From Rhodoplanes sp. (GTDB lineage: Bacteria > Pseudomonadota > Alphaproteobacteria > Rhizobiales > Xanthobacteraceae), in contig NZ_JACAAX010000052.1 in NCBI RefSeq assembly GCF_013377085.1, positions 1 to 46,602 on the forward strand: a stretch of DNA of 46,602 nt, read 5' to 3'. The notes under the pieces were generated by a model. The model was given only the letters and a program-made list of their open reading frames with translations. It was not told the origin of the DNA and made no database searches. A program made the translations under genes and the position numbers. Shown in pieces: positions 33,688 through 44,131 of the stretch; position 1 is the stretch's first letter, and each line of letters starts with the position of its first letter.

Positions 33688-34548
33688 GTGTCTTATCCCA
33701 CTCCGGTGCGCGGCCAGGCTCCGGGTCGGTCCAAGGACGAGGGGGGGCTTCCGAGCAGCGGCGATCGGCTGCTCGCCGTGCTCGGGCTGTTCACGCTCGA
33801 CCGTCCCGAATGGACCGTGGAAGAGGCGGCGGTGCAGCTCGGCGTGTCCGCGACGACCGCCTACCGCTATTTCAAGCGTCTCACCCGGGCCGGGCTGATC
33901 AGCCCGGTGTCCGGCGCGAGCTACACGCTCGGGCCCGCCATCATCCAGATGGACCGGCAGATCCAGCTCTGCGATCCGATGCTGAAGGTGGCCCGCGACG
34001 TGATGAGCGAGCTGATCGAGCACGCCTCCGAGGGCGGCGCGGTGCTGCTGTGCCGGCTGTTCCACGACCGCGTGATGTGCGTCCATCAGGAGATGGGGCG
34101 CGGCCCGCAGGAGCCGATCGTGTTCCAGCGCGGACGGCCGATGCCGCTGTTCCGCGGCGCCACCTCCAAGATCATTCTGGCCCACCTGCCGAACCGCACC
34201 CTGAAGTCGCTGTACGCCGCGAACGCGCCGGAGATCGCCTCGGCCGGGCTCGGCCAGAGCTGGGACGATTTCCGCCGGCACCTCGCCGCGTTCCGCCGTG
34301 CCGGCTATGCGGCGGCCTCCGGCGACGTCGACCAGGTCCGCGCCGCCATCGCCGCACCGGTGTTCGGACAGCGCCGCGCCGTGCTGGGCAGCATCAGCTT
34401 CCTGGTGCCCAAGGCACGCTACGACGAGGCACTGCGCGCTCGGCTGGCGCCCAACGTCATCGCGGCAGCCCGCGACATCGAGACCGCCATGCAGGCGGGA
34501 TCGTCGGAGGGGCAGGCGAGTCGCCCGCGCGTGCGCGTCGCCCGCTGA
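33688..34548 (+). CDS. IclR-family transcriptional regulator
   Basis: The GTG at 33688 opens a 286-aa protein. After a ~22-residue flexible start comes a winged HTH (about 24-85: D-R-L-L-A-V-L-G-L-F, W-T-V-E-E-A-A-V-Q-L-G-V-S, Y-R-Y-F-K-R-L, Y-T-L-G-P), then an IclR effector domain (G-A-V-L-L-C-R-L, R-G-R-P-M-P-L-F-R-G-A-T-S-K-I-I-L-A). No catabolic genes lie beside it: otsB is behind it and a convergent lytic transglycosylase is 25 bp ahead. The regulated genes are unknown. Confidence 0.9.
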   Translation: MSYPTPVRGQAPGRSKDEGGLPSSGDRLLAVLGLFTLDRPEWTVEEAAVQLGVSATTAYRYFKRLTRAGLISPVSGASYTLGPAIIQMDRQIQLCDPMLKVARDVMSELIEHASEGGAVLLCRLFHDRVMCVHQEMGRGPQEPIVFQRGRPMPLFRGATSKIILAHLPNRTLKSLYAANAPEIASAGLGQSWDDFRRHLAAFRRAGYAAASGDVDQVRAAIAAPVFGQRRAVLGSISFLVPKARYDEALRARLAPNVIAAARDIETAMQAGSSEGQASRPRVRVAR

Positions 34549-34573
34549 GCGGACGGTTTCGAGCGAATGCTCC

Positions 34574-35827
34574 TCACCGCCCGGTGCGCAAGCGGGCGAT
34601 CAGCTCCGGGGTCGGATAGGAGTCGGCCGGCAGGCCGAGCTTCATCTGCGCCTGCTTGATGGCCGCGCGGGTGCCGCTGCCGATCTTGCCGTCCGGAATG
34701 CCGCCCTGAAAGCCGGCGCGGTTGAGCAGCTCCTGCAGCTCCTTCGCCTCCTCCTGGCTCAGCACCGGAATGCCGGGCGCGCCGCGATACATCGGCGGTG
34801 CTCCGGCGAGCCGAGTCGCGTAATAGGCGGCCGTGGTCGCGTAGACCAGCGAGGCGTTCCACTTCAGGTAGGCCTGGAAGTTCGGATAGACCAGGAAGGC
34901 CGGACCGAGCCGCCCCATCGGCAGCAGCAGCGACGCCGGCGGGCCGCCGGCCGGCAACGGCTTGCCGTCACGCAGCGTCACACCCCATTCGCCCCATTTC
35001 GCGTGCGGGTGCTGGATGGCGAGATCAGCCTGATCCCACGGCATGCTGGCCGGGACCTTCACCTCGCGCAGCCAAGGCTCGCCGCGCCGCCAGCCGAGCT
35101 CCTGGAGATAGCTGGCGCTCGAGCCGATCACGTCGGGCACGCTCTTCAGCAGGTTGCGGTGGCCGTCGCCGTCCCAGTCGATGGCGTGCTTCATGTATTC
35201 GGACGGCATCATCTGGGTCTGGCCGAGCTCGCCGGCCCACGAGCCGATCATCTCGGCCGGCTGCAGGTCGCCGCGCTCGATCATCCGCAGGGCGTCGAAC
35301 AGGTGGCCGCGGAACATCTCCGAGCGACGGCAGTCATAGGCGAGCGTCGCCAGCGAGCGGATCGCGTGGTCCTTGCCCATGTCGCCCCCGAAGTCGCTCT
35401 CCAGGCCCCAGAAGGCGACGATGATCGGGGCCGGCACGCCGAACTGCTTCTCGGCCCGGGCGAACAGGGCGGCATGCTTGCCGATCTGCTCGGCGCCTTT
35501 CTGCAGCCGGTAGGCCGGCAACGTCTTGTCGGAGAACTGCAGGAAGCTCTGGGCGAAGAATTTCTGGCCGCGATCGATGTTCACGATGCGCTGGTCGTAG
35601 ACCAGATAGGGCGAGGCCGCCGCGATGGCGTTGCGCGAAATCCCTTGCTGGATCGCCTCCTGCTTGAACCGCTCGAGCCAGCTTTCGAAGCTGCCGGTGG
35701 TGCGGCACGGCGCCTGGGCCAGCGCCGCGCCGGAGCCGAGGACGCCGACCGCCAGAATCACCGCGGCGGCGATCGCCGCACCCCTCAGGCTGCGCCGTGC
35801 CGGCGCTGCGACCTCACCCGCGATCAT
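34574..35827 (-). CDS. MltB-type lytic murein transglycosylase with peptidoglycan-binding domain
   Basis: This periplasmic enzyme would cleave the glycan backbone of peptidoglycan to 1,6-anhydro ends. The ATG at 35827 lies behind AGGAGG. A signal/anchor segment (about residues 12-38, ending A-L-A-Q-A) is followed by the SLT_2 domain with the catalytic glutamate E143 (F-W-G-L-E-S-D-F-G-G), then G-Q-T-Q-M-M-P-S-E-Y, Y-P-N-F-Q-A-Y-L-K-W-N and a C-terminal PG_binding_1 domain (residues ~355-417). 417 aa. It follows the IalB-family gene by 92 bp on the same strand. Confidence 0.93.
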   Translation of the reverse strand: MIAGEVAAPARRSLRGAAIAAAVILAVGVLGSGAALAQAPCRTTGSFESWLERFKQEAIQQGISRNAIAAASPYLVYDQRIVNIDRGQKFFAQSFLQFSDKTLPAYRLQKGAEQIGKHAALFARAEKQFGVPAPIIVAFWGLESDFGGDMGKDHAIRSLATLAYDCRRSEMFRGHLFDALRMIERGDLQPAEMIGSWAGELGQTQMMPSEYMKHAIDWDGDGHRNLLKSVPDVIGSSASYLQELGWRRGEPWLREVKVPASMPWDQADLAIQHPHAKWGEWGVTLRDGKPLPAGGPPASLLLPMGRLGPAFLVYPNFQAYLKWNASLVYATTAAYYATRLAGAPPMYRGAPGIPVLSQEEAKELQELLNRAGFQGGIPDGKIGSGTRAAIKQAQMKLGLPADSYPTPELIARLRTGR

Positions 35828-35919
35828 CTGCAACCTCCTGCCGCCATGCGGCACCGGCCCGCAGCCGCGTCCGCCGACGTCCCCGAGCCATCCGTGGTGT
35901 GTGCTGGACAACAAAACTG

Positions 35920-36462
35920 TCAAGGAAGCTTGTCGAATCCGTCGCCGAATCCTTTGAGGCTCATCGGAAAGCCGATGCCTTCCTCGGGCGTCTGGAAGAT
36001 GAAGAAGGTGGCGGTCTGGCCGCTGCGGAACTGCTTGATCAGATTTTCGTCCATGACGACCTCGGCGTAGCAGCCGCGCGGCAGGCAGCGCACGAAGCCG
36101 GCGCGACCGACATCGGCATTGTCGACCTTGAGGCCGAGGCCGGCCGGCAGCAGCACGCCGAGCGGCGCCTGCACGCGCATCAGCCGGGTCTTCTGGTCGG
36201 CGGTGCGCAGCACCAGCACGGTCAGGCCGACATTGGCGCGGTCCTCGGCGACCACGCTCTGGAACAGCGCACACTGCTCGCTCTGGGCGCCCGGCGGCGT
36301 CTCGCAGCGGATCTGCCAGTCGGCGTGGACCGAGCGCACCGCGCCCTGCGCGGCGGCGGCGGAGACGAGGGCGGCGCTCGCCGTGACGGCGAGCACGAAT
36401 CGCAGCACGAGGGACGGCAGCCCTCGGCGCGCAGCCGCCAATTGTTTCGAGAACGCACCCAT
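35920..36462 (-). CDS. Invasion-associated locus B (IalB) family protein
   Basis: 180 aa with a signal peptide ending A-A-A-A-Q-G (about residue 40). The mature part has D-W-Q-I-R-C, paired cysteines (C53, C64 region and R-C-L-P-R-G-C-Y), L-P-A-G-L-G-L, A-E-V-V-M and F-F-I-F-Q-T-P, the IalB pattern. IalB proteins are periplasmic or surface proteins first described in Bartonella and widespread in Hyphomicrobiales; their role in non-pathogens is unknown. It is the first gene of a likely two-gene unit with the transglycosylase. Confidence 0.9.
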   Translation of the reverse strand: MGAFSKQLAAARRGLPSLVLRFVLAVTASAALVSAAAAQGAVRSVHADWQIRCETPPGAQSEQCALFQSVVAEDRANVGLTVLVLRTADQKTRLMRVQAPLGVLLPAGLGLKVDNADVGRAGFVRCLPRGCYAEVVMDENLIKQFRSGQTATFFIFQTPEEGIGFPMSLKGFGDGFDKLP

Positions 36463-36908
36463 CGCGGGCTCCCTGGTCGGACGGTGCGGCGGATCCTCGT
36501 CCGCGGCGCCGCCCCAGAATCGAAGGACGAGCGTGACTAAGGTCTTGATACGGAATCACGCCGTCTGTGTACACGGTCGCGCCGTCAAAGGCGCTTGTCG
36601 GTTTGCTTCACGTCCTCGTCCGCGGCGGGTGCCGACAGTCGGCTGGCGGCTCGTTTCGCACCTGCGTCGATTCCGTGCGCATCGCCCCATGAGGCACATT
36701 GCGAGTAGGGCGGAAGTGTGGTTTGAAAGGTTCAATCGCGGTGCATACCCCCGGTGCCGTCGAGGCCGTCCGCAGATGCGCCCTTCGTGTGCGCCGCGGA
36801 ACCTCCTGACTTCATCCGGTTTTGGATCCGTGCTTTTCGCCGCCTCGCGTGCGCAGCCCCGGCAGGTGTTGCGGATGCCCGTCAACCGACGAAGGAGCAG
36901 AGACCACG
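36463..36908. other. Gap upstream of ctaC
   Basis: This 446-bp divergent gap holds the promoters of the IalB-family gene and the cytochrome oxidase operon. Visible small elements are the palindrome GTGTACAC near 36568 and TTGAA-AGG-TTCAA (36723-36735), which could be an operator or part of a promoter. No gene and no clear -35/-10 pair stands out. Confidence 0.5.
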
Positions 36909-39435
<2,527 letters not shown>

Positions 39436-39454
39436 TGCGCCTCGCATGAGACGG

Positions 39455-39478
39455 ACCGGCGGTGCGCCGCCGGTTTTT
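39455..39478 (+). terminator. Intrinsic terminator after ctaD
   Basis: ACCGGCGG (39455-39462) pairs with CCGCCGGT (39467-39474) around a TGCG loop and runs straight into TTTTT (39474-39478). A perfect 8-bp GC stem plus T-run is a strong terminator. It lies inside the oxidase gene cluster, so ctaC-ctaD can be made in excess of the assembly genes. Confidence 0.85.
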
Positions 39479-39538
39479 CGCGCGTCGCCGCTTCTACACC
39501 GACGCTGAGATCCGACTGCCGAGTACGAGCTCCCCCGC

Positions 39539-40546
39539 ATGTCCCTCGCCACCGACGGCGCCGATCTGTCACGTCCCGCTACCGCTCCCGGGCTGGCCCC
39601 CGCGATGGTCGCCGCCGTCGAGCCGAGCCTCGCCGAGGTGCGCGACTACGTGGCGCTGATGAAGCCGCGGGTGATGTCGCTCGTGGTGTTCACGGCGCTG
39701 GTCGGCATGATGGTGGCCCCCGACCGGCTGCATCCGGTGCTCGGCTTTGCGGCGCTCCTCTGCATCGCGGTCGGCGCCGGCGCCGCCGGTGCGCTCAACA
39801 TGTGGTGGGACGCCGACATCGACGCCGTGATGACCCGCACGGCGTGCCGCCCGATCCCGGCCGGGCGGGTGACGCAGGGGGAGGCGCTCGCCTTCGGGCT
39901 CACGCTCGCGGTCGGCTCGGTCGCCGTGCTCGGCCTCGTCGCCGGCTGGCTCGCGGCGGGTCTGCTCGCCTTCACGATCGTCTTTTATGCGGTCGTCTAC
40001 TCGATGTGGCTGAAGCGGGCGACCTCGCAGAACATCGTCATCGGCGGCGCCGCCGGTGCCGTCCCGCCGATGATCGGCTGGGCGGCGGCGACCGGCGGCC
40101 TGACGGTCGAGCCGGTGCTGCTGTTCCTGATCATCTTCTTCTGGACGCCGCCGCACTTCTGGGCGCTGTCGCTGTGGCGCAGCGAGGACTATGCCCGCGC
40201 CGGCATCCCGATGCTGCCGGTCGTCTCCGGCGTCGCCGAGACCAAGCGGCAGATTCTTATCCACGCGGCCCTGCTGGCGCCGGTCGGCGTGTCGCCGTGG
40301 CTGCTCGGCAGCGCCGGCCTCCTGTATGGCGTCGTCGCGACGATCGCCGGCGCCAAGATGCTTTGGCTTTCCACGCGGCTCTGGCGCGCCGATGACGCCA
40401 AGGCGACCGACCGGCTCGCCAAAAAGCTGTTCGGCTTCTCGCTCTACTATCTGTTCGTGCTGTTCGCCGTGCTGCTGGTCGATCACTGGGTCGCACCCTA
40501 TGTGTCGGCCGGCCTCGCCGCGATCGGTCTGGGAGGTGTGTCATGA
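39539..40546 (+). CDS. ctaB: Protoheme IX farnesyltransferase (heme O synthase)
   Basis: CtaB adds a farnesyl group to heme B, the first step to heme A. The 335-aa UbiA-family membrane protein has about eight helices and the two Asp-rich prenyl motifs, [12 protein letters not shown] and the region W-S-L-W-R-S-E-D-Y. Other signatures: M-K-P-R-V-M-S-L-V and R-T-x-x-R-P-I-P-A-G-R (here T-A-C-R-P-I-P). Its stop overlaps the next start (ATGA). Confidence 0.96.
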   Translation: MSLATDGADLSRPATAPGLAPAMVAAVEPSLAEVRDYVALMKPRVMSLVVFTALVGMMVAPDRLHPVLGFAALLCIAVGAGAAGALNMWWDADIDAVMTRTACRPIPAGRVTQGEALAFGLTLAVGSVAVLGLVAGWLAAGLLAFTIVFYAVVYSMWLKRATSQNIVIGGAAGAVPPMIGWAAATGGLTVEPVLLFLIIFFWTPPHFWALSLWRSEDYARAGIPMLPVVSGVAETKRQILIHAALLAPVGVSPWLLGSAGLLYGVVATIAGAKMLWLSTRLWRADDAKATDRLAKKLFGFSLYYLFVLFAVLLVDHWVAPYVSAGLAAIGLGGVS

Positions 40547-40716
40547 GCGGACGCCCGTTGCGTCACGACGACGGCATCATCCTCACGCCGGAGCAGAAGC
40601 GCCGGCAACGCGCCCGCTCGGTCGCCATCGCGGTGGCGCTCGGCGCGCTGGTGGTCCTGTTCTACGCCATCACGATCGTCAAGCTCGGCCCCGGTGTGCT
40701 GAACCGGCCGCTGTGA
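40543..40716 (+). CDS. CoxF-like small membrane protein (57 aa)
   Basis: This gene is short and easily missed. Its ATG at 40543 overlaps the ctaB stop by 4 bp. The peptide [23 protein letters not shown] has a charged N-terminus, then one membrane helix (about residues 26-46) and a tail ending N-R-P-L. Small one-helix proteins called CoxF occupy this place between ctaB and ctaG in many alphaproteobacteria; the function is probably in oxidase assembly. The call rests mainly on position. Confidence 0.85.
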   Translation: MSGRPLRHDDGIILTPEQKRRQRARSVAIAVALGALVVLFYAITIVKLGPGVLNRPL

Positions 40717-40726
40717 GGAGGGCGCC

Positions 40727-41347
40727 GTGAACACCCCCGCCGCACCCGCCTCTGGATCGCCGTCCGCCCGAGCCGAACGGCCGGCCGCCACATCGCGCCA
40801 GCGCCGCGACATCGCGGTGGCGCTCGCCTGCGGCGTCTTCGTCGGGCTGATGGTCGGGGCGGCCTTCGCGGCGGTGCCGCTCTACTCCTGGTTCTGCAGC
40901 GTCACCGGCTTCGGCGGCACCCCGCAGGTGGCGACCGTCGGACCCGGCGAGGTGCTCGATCGCCGCATCACGGTGCGGTTCGATGCCAATATCAGCCGCG
41001 GCCTGCCGTGGCGGTTCGCACCCGAGGCGACGAGCGTCGAGGTCAGGCTCGGCGAGGTGGTCACGGTCTACTACACGGTCACCAACCAGGCGGCGCGCGA
41101 GACCTCGGGCACGGCGGCCTACAACGTGACGCCGACCCAGACGGGTGCCTACTTCTCCAAGATCAACTGCTTCTGCTTCACCGAGCAGCGCCTGAAGGCG
41201 GGCGAGACGCGCGAGATGGCGGTGGTGTTCTTCGTCGATCCGGCGCTCGCCAAGGACGCCGACCAGAACGACCTCAACACCATCACGTTGTCCTACACGT
41301 TCTACCCGACCCGCGAGCCGGCCGCGGCCCGCACGGGCGGGTCCTGA
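40727..41347 (+). CDS. ctaG: Cytochrome c oxidase assembly protein CtaG (Cox11 family)
   Basis: CtaG delivers copper to the CuB site of subunit I. The GTG at 40727 follows GAGGAGG. The 206-aa protein has a cytoplasmic start, one membrane helix (about 24-48) and a periplasmic domain with the copper motif C-F-C-F (in [10 protein letters not shown]), plus A-Y-N-V-T-P and V-F-F-V-D-P. The helix-proximal Cys (W-F-C-S-V-T-G-F) is also present. Full length. Confidence 0.96.
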   Translation: MNTPAAPASGSPSARAERPAATSRQRRDIAVALACGVFVGLMVGAAFAAVPLYSWFCSVTGFGGTPQVATVGPGEVLDRRITVRFDANISRGLPWRFAPEATSVEVRLGEVVTVYYTVTNQAARETSGTAAYNVTPTQTGAYFSKINCFCFTEQRLKAGETREMAVVFFVDPALAKDADQNDLNTITLSYTFYPTREPAAARTGGS

Positions 41348-41432
41348 CCACCGACTTTTCGCGACGGCGCGACAGCGCCTTCGCAACAGCGACGAGACCA
41401 CCGACGAGACGACCGGCAACACGGAGGCGACG

Positions 41433-42287
41433 ATGGCCGAGGCAACCGCCAAGCAGCACGACTATCATCTGGTCGATCCGAGCCCGTGGCCGGCGGTCGG
41501 ATCGCTGTCCGCCTTCGTCATGGCGGTGGGCGCCATTTTCTGGATGCACAAGGCCTTCGCGGCGGCGCCGTGGATCTTCGCGCTCGGCGCGGCCGGGGTG
41601 CTCGGCACCATGGCGGGCTGGTGGCGCGACGTCATCAAGGAGGCCGAGCACGGCGGCTTCCACTCGCGCGTCGTCCAGATATCGCACCGCTACGGCATGA
41701 TCCTGTTCATCGCCTCCGAGGTGATGTTCTTCGTCGCCTGGTTCTGGGCCTATTTCAACTCGGCCCTGTTCCCCGATGCGCACAACATGGTCACGCGCAC
41801 CGATCTGTTCGGCGGCGTCTGGCCGCCCAAGGGCATCGAGACCTTCGATCCGTGGCACCTGCCGCTCTTGAACACGCTGATCCTGCTGACCTCGGGCACC
41901 ACCGTCACCTGGGCCCACCATGCGCTGCTGCACGACGACCGGGAGGGCCTCAAATGGGGCCTGATCTGCACGGTCGCGCTCGGCCTGTGCTTCACCTCCG
42001 TGCAGGCCTTCGAGTACGCCCACGCCCACTTCGCCTTCTCGGGCAATGTGTATGGTGGGACCTTCTTCATGGCGACCGGTTTCCACGGCGCCCATGTGAT
42101 CATCGGCACCATCTTCCTGACCGTCTGTCTCGCCCGCGCCTTCGCGGGCCACTTCACGCCGACCCAGCATCTCGGCTTCGAGTTCGCCGCCTGGTACTGG
42201 CACTTCGTCGACGTGGTGTGGCTGTTCCTGTTCGCCTGCATCTATGTGTGGGGCCATGGCGCCGGGGCGGCGGCGGGAGGACACTGA
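41433..42287 (+). CDS. ctaE: Cytochrome c oxidase subunit III
   Basis: The 284-aa, seven-helix subunit III stabilises the catalytic core and supports proton uptake. Signatures include [26 protein letters not shown], the buried glutamate in [15 protein letters not shown] and the closing [12 protein letters not shown]. It lies 85 bp after ctaG and ends 6 bp before the DUF983 gene. Confidence 0.97.
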   Translation: MAEATAKQHDYHLVDPSPWPAVGSLSAFVMAVGAIFWMHKAFAAAPWIFALGAAGVLGTMAGWWRDVIKEAEHGGFHSRVVQISHRYGMILFIASEVMFFVAWFWAYFNSALFPDAHNMVTRTDLFGGVWPPKGIETFDPWHLPLLNTLILLTSGTTVTWAHHALLHDDREGLKWGLICTVALGLCFTSVQAFEYAHAHFAFSGNVYGGTFFMATGFHGAHVIIGTIFLTVCLARAFAGHFTPTQHLGFEFAAWYWHFVDVVWLFLFACIYVWGHGAGAAAGGH

Positions 42288-42293
42288 GACAGG

Positions 42294-42686
42294 ATGGACG
42301 AGCGCACCGACCATCCGGCCATCTCGCACCCGCTCGCAGCGGGTCTGCGATGCCGCTGCCCGCGCTGCGGGCAGGGGCGGCTGTTCGCCGGCTTCCTCGG
42401 CGTCAGGCCGCATTGCGAGGTCTGCGGGCTCGACTTCGCCTTCATCGATTCGGGCGACGGGCCGGCCTTCTTCGTGATGTCGTTCTCCGGCTTCGTGGTG
42501 GTGGCCGCCGCGCTGATCACCGAGATCGTCTATCAGCCGCCGTTCTGGCTGCATGCGGTGCTGTGGCTGCCCCTGATCCTCATCACCACGCTGGCGCCGC
42601 TGCGTCCGCTCAAGGGCCTGATGATCGCGCTGCAGTTCCGTCACAAGGCGGCCGAGGGGAAGTTTCGCCCCGACGACGCGCCCTGA
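42294..42686 (+). CDS. DUF983 family protein
   Basis: 130 aa. The N-terminal C-R-C-P-R-C-G-Q-G-R-L-F and the later H-C-E-V-C-G-L-D-F form a zinc-ribbon-like C-x2-C...C-x2-C pattern, followed by two membrane helices (about 60-82 and 88-108). DUF983 genes regularly stand between ctaE and surf1 in alphaproteobacteria, suggesting a part in oxidase assembly, but no biochemical role is known to me. Confidence 0.93.
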   Translation: MDERTDHPAISHPLAAGLRCRCPRCGQGRLFAGFLGVRPHCEVCGLDFAFIDSGDGPAFFVMSFSGFVVVAAALITEIVYQPPFWLHAVLWLPLILITTLAPLRPLKGLMIALQFRHKAAEGKFRPDDAP

Positions 42687-42693
42687 CGATGCC

Positions 42694-43455
42694 ATGACCC
42701 ATTCAGCATCCACCGCGGCGCCGCGGCGCCGCCTGCTCGGTCCGGCCCTGATGTCGCTCGTCGGGGTCGCCGTGCTGATCGGGCTCGGCGTCTGGCAGCT
42801 CGAGCGCATGGCGTGGAAACGCGCCCTGATCGCCACCCTCACCGAGAGCCTGACTGCCGATCCGGTGCCGCTGCCGCCGCCTGCCGCCTGGCCGGGCCTG
42901 ACCCGCGAGGCGATCGAGTTCCGCCGCGTGCGGCTCGCCGGGACGTTTCTCCACGACAAGGAGGCGCTGGTCTACGCCATCGGCTCCGGCTCGCGCACCG
43001 CGGCGGGCGGGCTCGGCTACCGGGTGTTCACGCCGCTCCGGCTCGACGGCGGCGCCCTGGTGATGGTCGACCGCGGCTTCGTGCCCGAGGCCGACAAGGC
43101 GCCGGAGGCGCGCGCGGCCGGGCAGGTGGCCGGTCCGGTCGAGATCGTCGCGGTGATGCGCTGGCCCGAGGCGCGGCCGATGTTCGCGCCCGCCGACGAT
43201 CCGGCCCGCAACATGTGGTTCGCCCGCGATCCCGGCGTGATCGCCGCGGCCAAGGGCATCACGATCGCGCCCTTCTACGTCGAGCAGGAGTCGCCGCCGG
43301 CGCCGGGCGGCCTGCCGCGCGTCACCAGGCTGCAGCCGAACCTGCCCGACAACCACCTGCAATACGCGCTGACCTGGTTCAGCCTCGCCCTGGCGCTGGC
43401 CGTGATCTTTTTCCTATGGGCGCGCGGCAGAGGGCGTGCGGACCGCGGCGGCTGA
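42694..43455 (+). CDS. SURF1 family protein (cytochrome oxidase assembly)
   Basis: SURF1 assists insertion of heme a into subunit I. The 253-aa protein has an N-terminal helix (about 15-35, with G-L-G-V-W-Q-L-E-R), a large periplasmic loop with G-Y-R-V-F-T-P-L, the V-D-R-G-F-V-P segment, the N-M-W-F-A-R-D-P segment and P-D-N-H-L-Q-Y-A-L-T-W-F, and a second helix near the C-terminus. The last clear member of the oxidase operon. Confidence 0.95.
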   Translation: MTHSASTAAPRRRLLGPALMSLVGVAVLIGLGVWQLERMAWKRALIATLTESLTADPVPLPPPAAWPGLTREAIEFRRVRLAGTFLHDKEALVYAIGSGSRTAAGGLGYRVFTPLRLDGGALVMVDRGFVPEADKAPEARAAGQVAGPVEIVAVMRWPEARPMFAPADDPARNMWFARDPGVIAAAKGITIAPFYVEQESPPAPGGLPRVTRLQPNLPDNHLQYALTWFSLALALAVIFFLWARGRGRADRGG

Positions 43456-43581
43456 CGCCTTCGGCTCCCGCGTCCCGATACCGAGCCTTCCCGGACGACC
43501 GGGAGACCGGTACTAATCTGCCGACGTTCGGGCGCCGCGGGGCCTTCGACGCCCATCAGTCGAGATCGAGGGAGATACAGC

Positions 43582-44010
43582 ATGAACAGGAGACATGTGC
43601 TGACGACCGCCGCTGCCCTGGCCGTCGTCGCGGGACCGGCCTTCGCCCAAGGTCACGCGGGCCACGACTCTCCATCGGGGCTGAACGCGCCGCTGGTGGC
43701 GGCCGCGACGAACTGCGTGCGGGCGGGCCTGGCATGCATCAACCACTGTTTCGACAGCCTGGCCGCCGGCGACACCAGCCTCGCCGCCTGCGCGCGGTCG
43801 GTCGATCAGATGAGCGCCGTGTGCGGCGCGCTCGCCAAGCTCGCGAGCGCGGGTTCGCCGCATCTCCCGGCCATGGCCAAGCTGGCGCAGGCGGTGTGCC
43901 TGGATTGCGAGAAGGAGTGCCGCAAGCACGCCGACCACCACGCGGTCTGCAAGGCGTGCGCCGATGCGTGTGCCGCCTGTGCCGAGGAATGCCGGAAGGT
44001 CGCGGCCTGA
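43582..44010 (+). CDS. Four-helix-bundle copper storage protein (Csp1-like)
   Basis: The 142-aa product begins with a twin-arginine-type leader (N-R-R-H-V-L-T, cleavage near A-F-A-Q) and then forms a Cys-rich helical bundle. I count 13 cysteines, in patterns such as C-V-R-A-G-L-A-C-I-N-H-C, C-L-D-C-E-K-E-C and C-K-A-C-A-D-A-C-A-A-C-A-E-E-C. Methanotroph Csp1 has the same number and fold, is exported by Tat and binds many Cu(I) ions. A His-rich start (G-H-A-G-H-D) may add copper sites. Position right after the oxidase operon fits copper supply. Own promoter likely (126-bp gap). Confidence 0.9.
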   Translation: MNRRHVLTTAAALAVVAGPAFAQGHAGHDSPSGLNAPLVAAATNCVRAGLACINHCFDSLAAGDTSLAACARSVDQMSAVCGALAKLASAGSPHLPAMAKLAQAVCLDCEKECRKHADHHAVCKACADACAACAEECRKVAA

Positions 44011-44049
44011 CACGCAGGCGCAGCCTGACGCAGATGCGACCTGATGGTC

Positions 44050-44077
44050 CGAGACGCCGGCCTTCGGCCGCGTCTCG
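44050..44077. terminator. Hairpin between convergent genes
   Basis: CGAGACGC-C-GGCC (44050-44062) pairs with GGCCGCGTCTCG (44066-44077) with one bulged C. It lies between the stops of the Csp1-like gene (44010) and the TIGR02302 gene (44132). No T-run follows on either strand, so termination is uncertain. Confidence 0.4.
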
Positions 44078-44131
44078 CGCCTGGGACGGACTAGGAGCAG
44101 AGGCGCTCCGCGTCCGACGAGCCGTGGCGCC

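Noticed and set aside
36798-36825. GGAAC followed by GGTT upstream of ctaC, resembling an EcfG promoter
   Set aside because: The spacer is one base too short for the consensus and the -10 is imperfect; one such match by chance is expected in GC-rich sequence.
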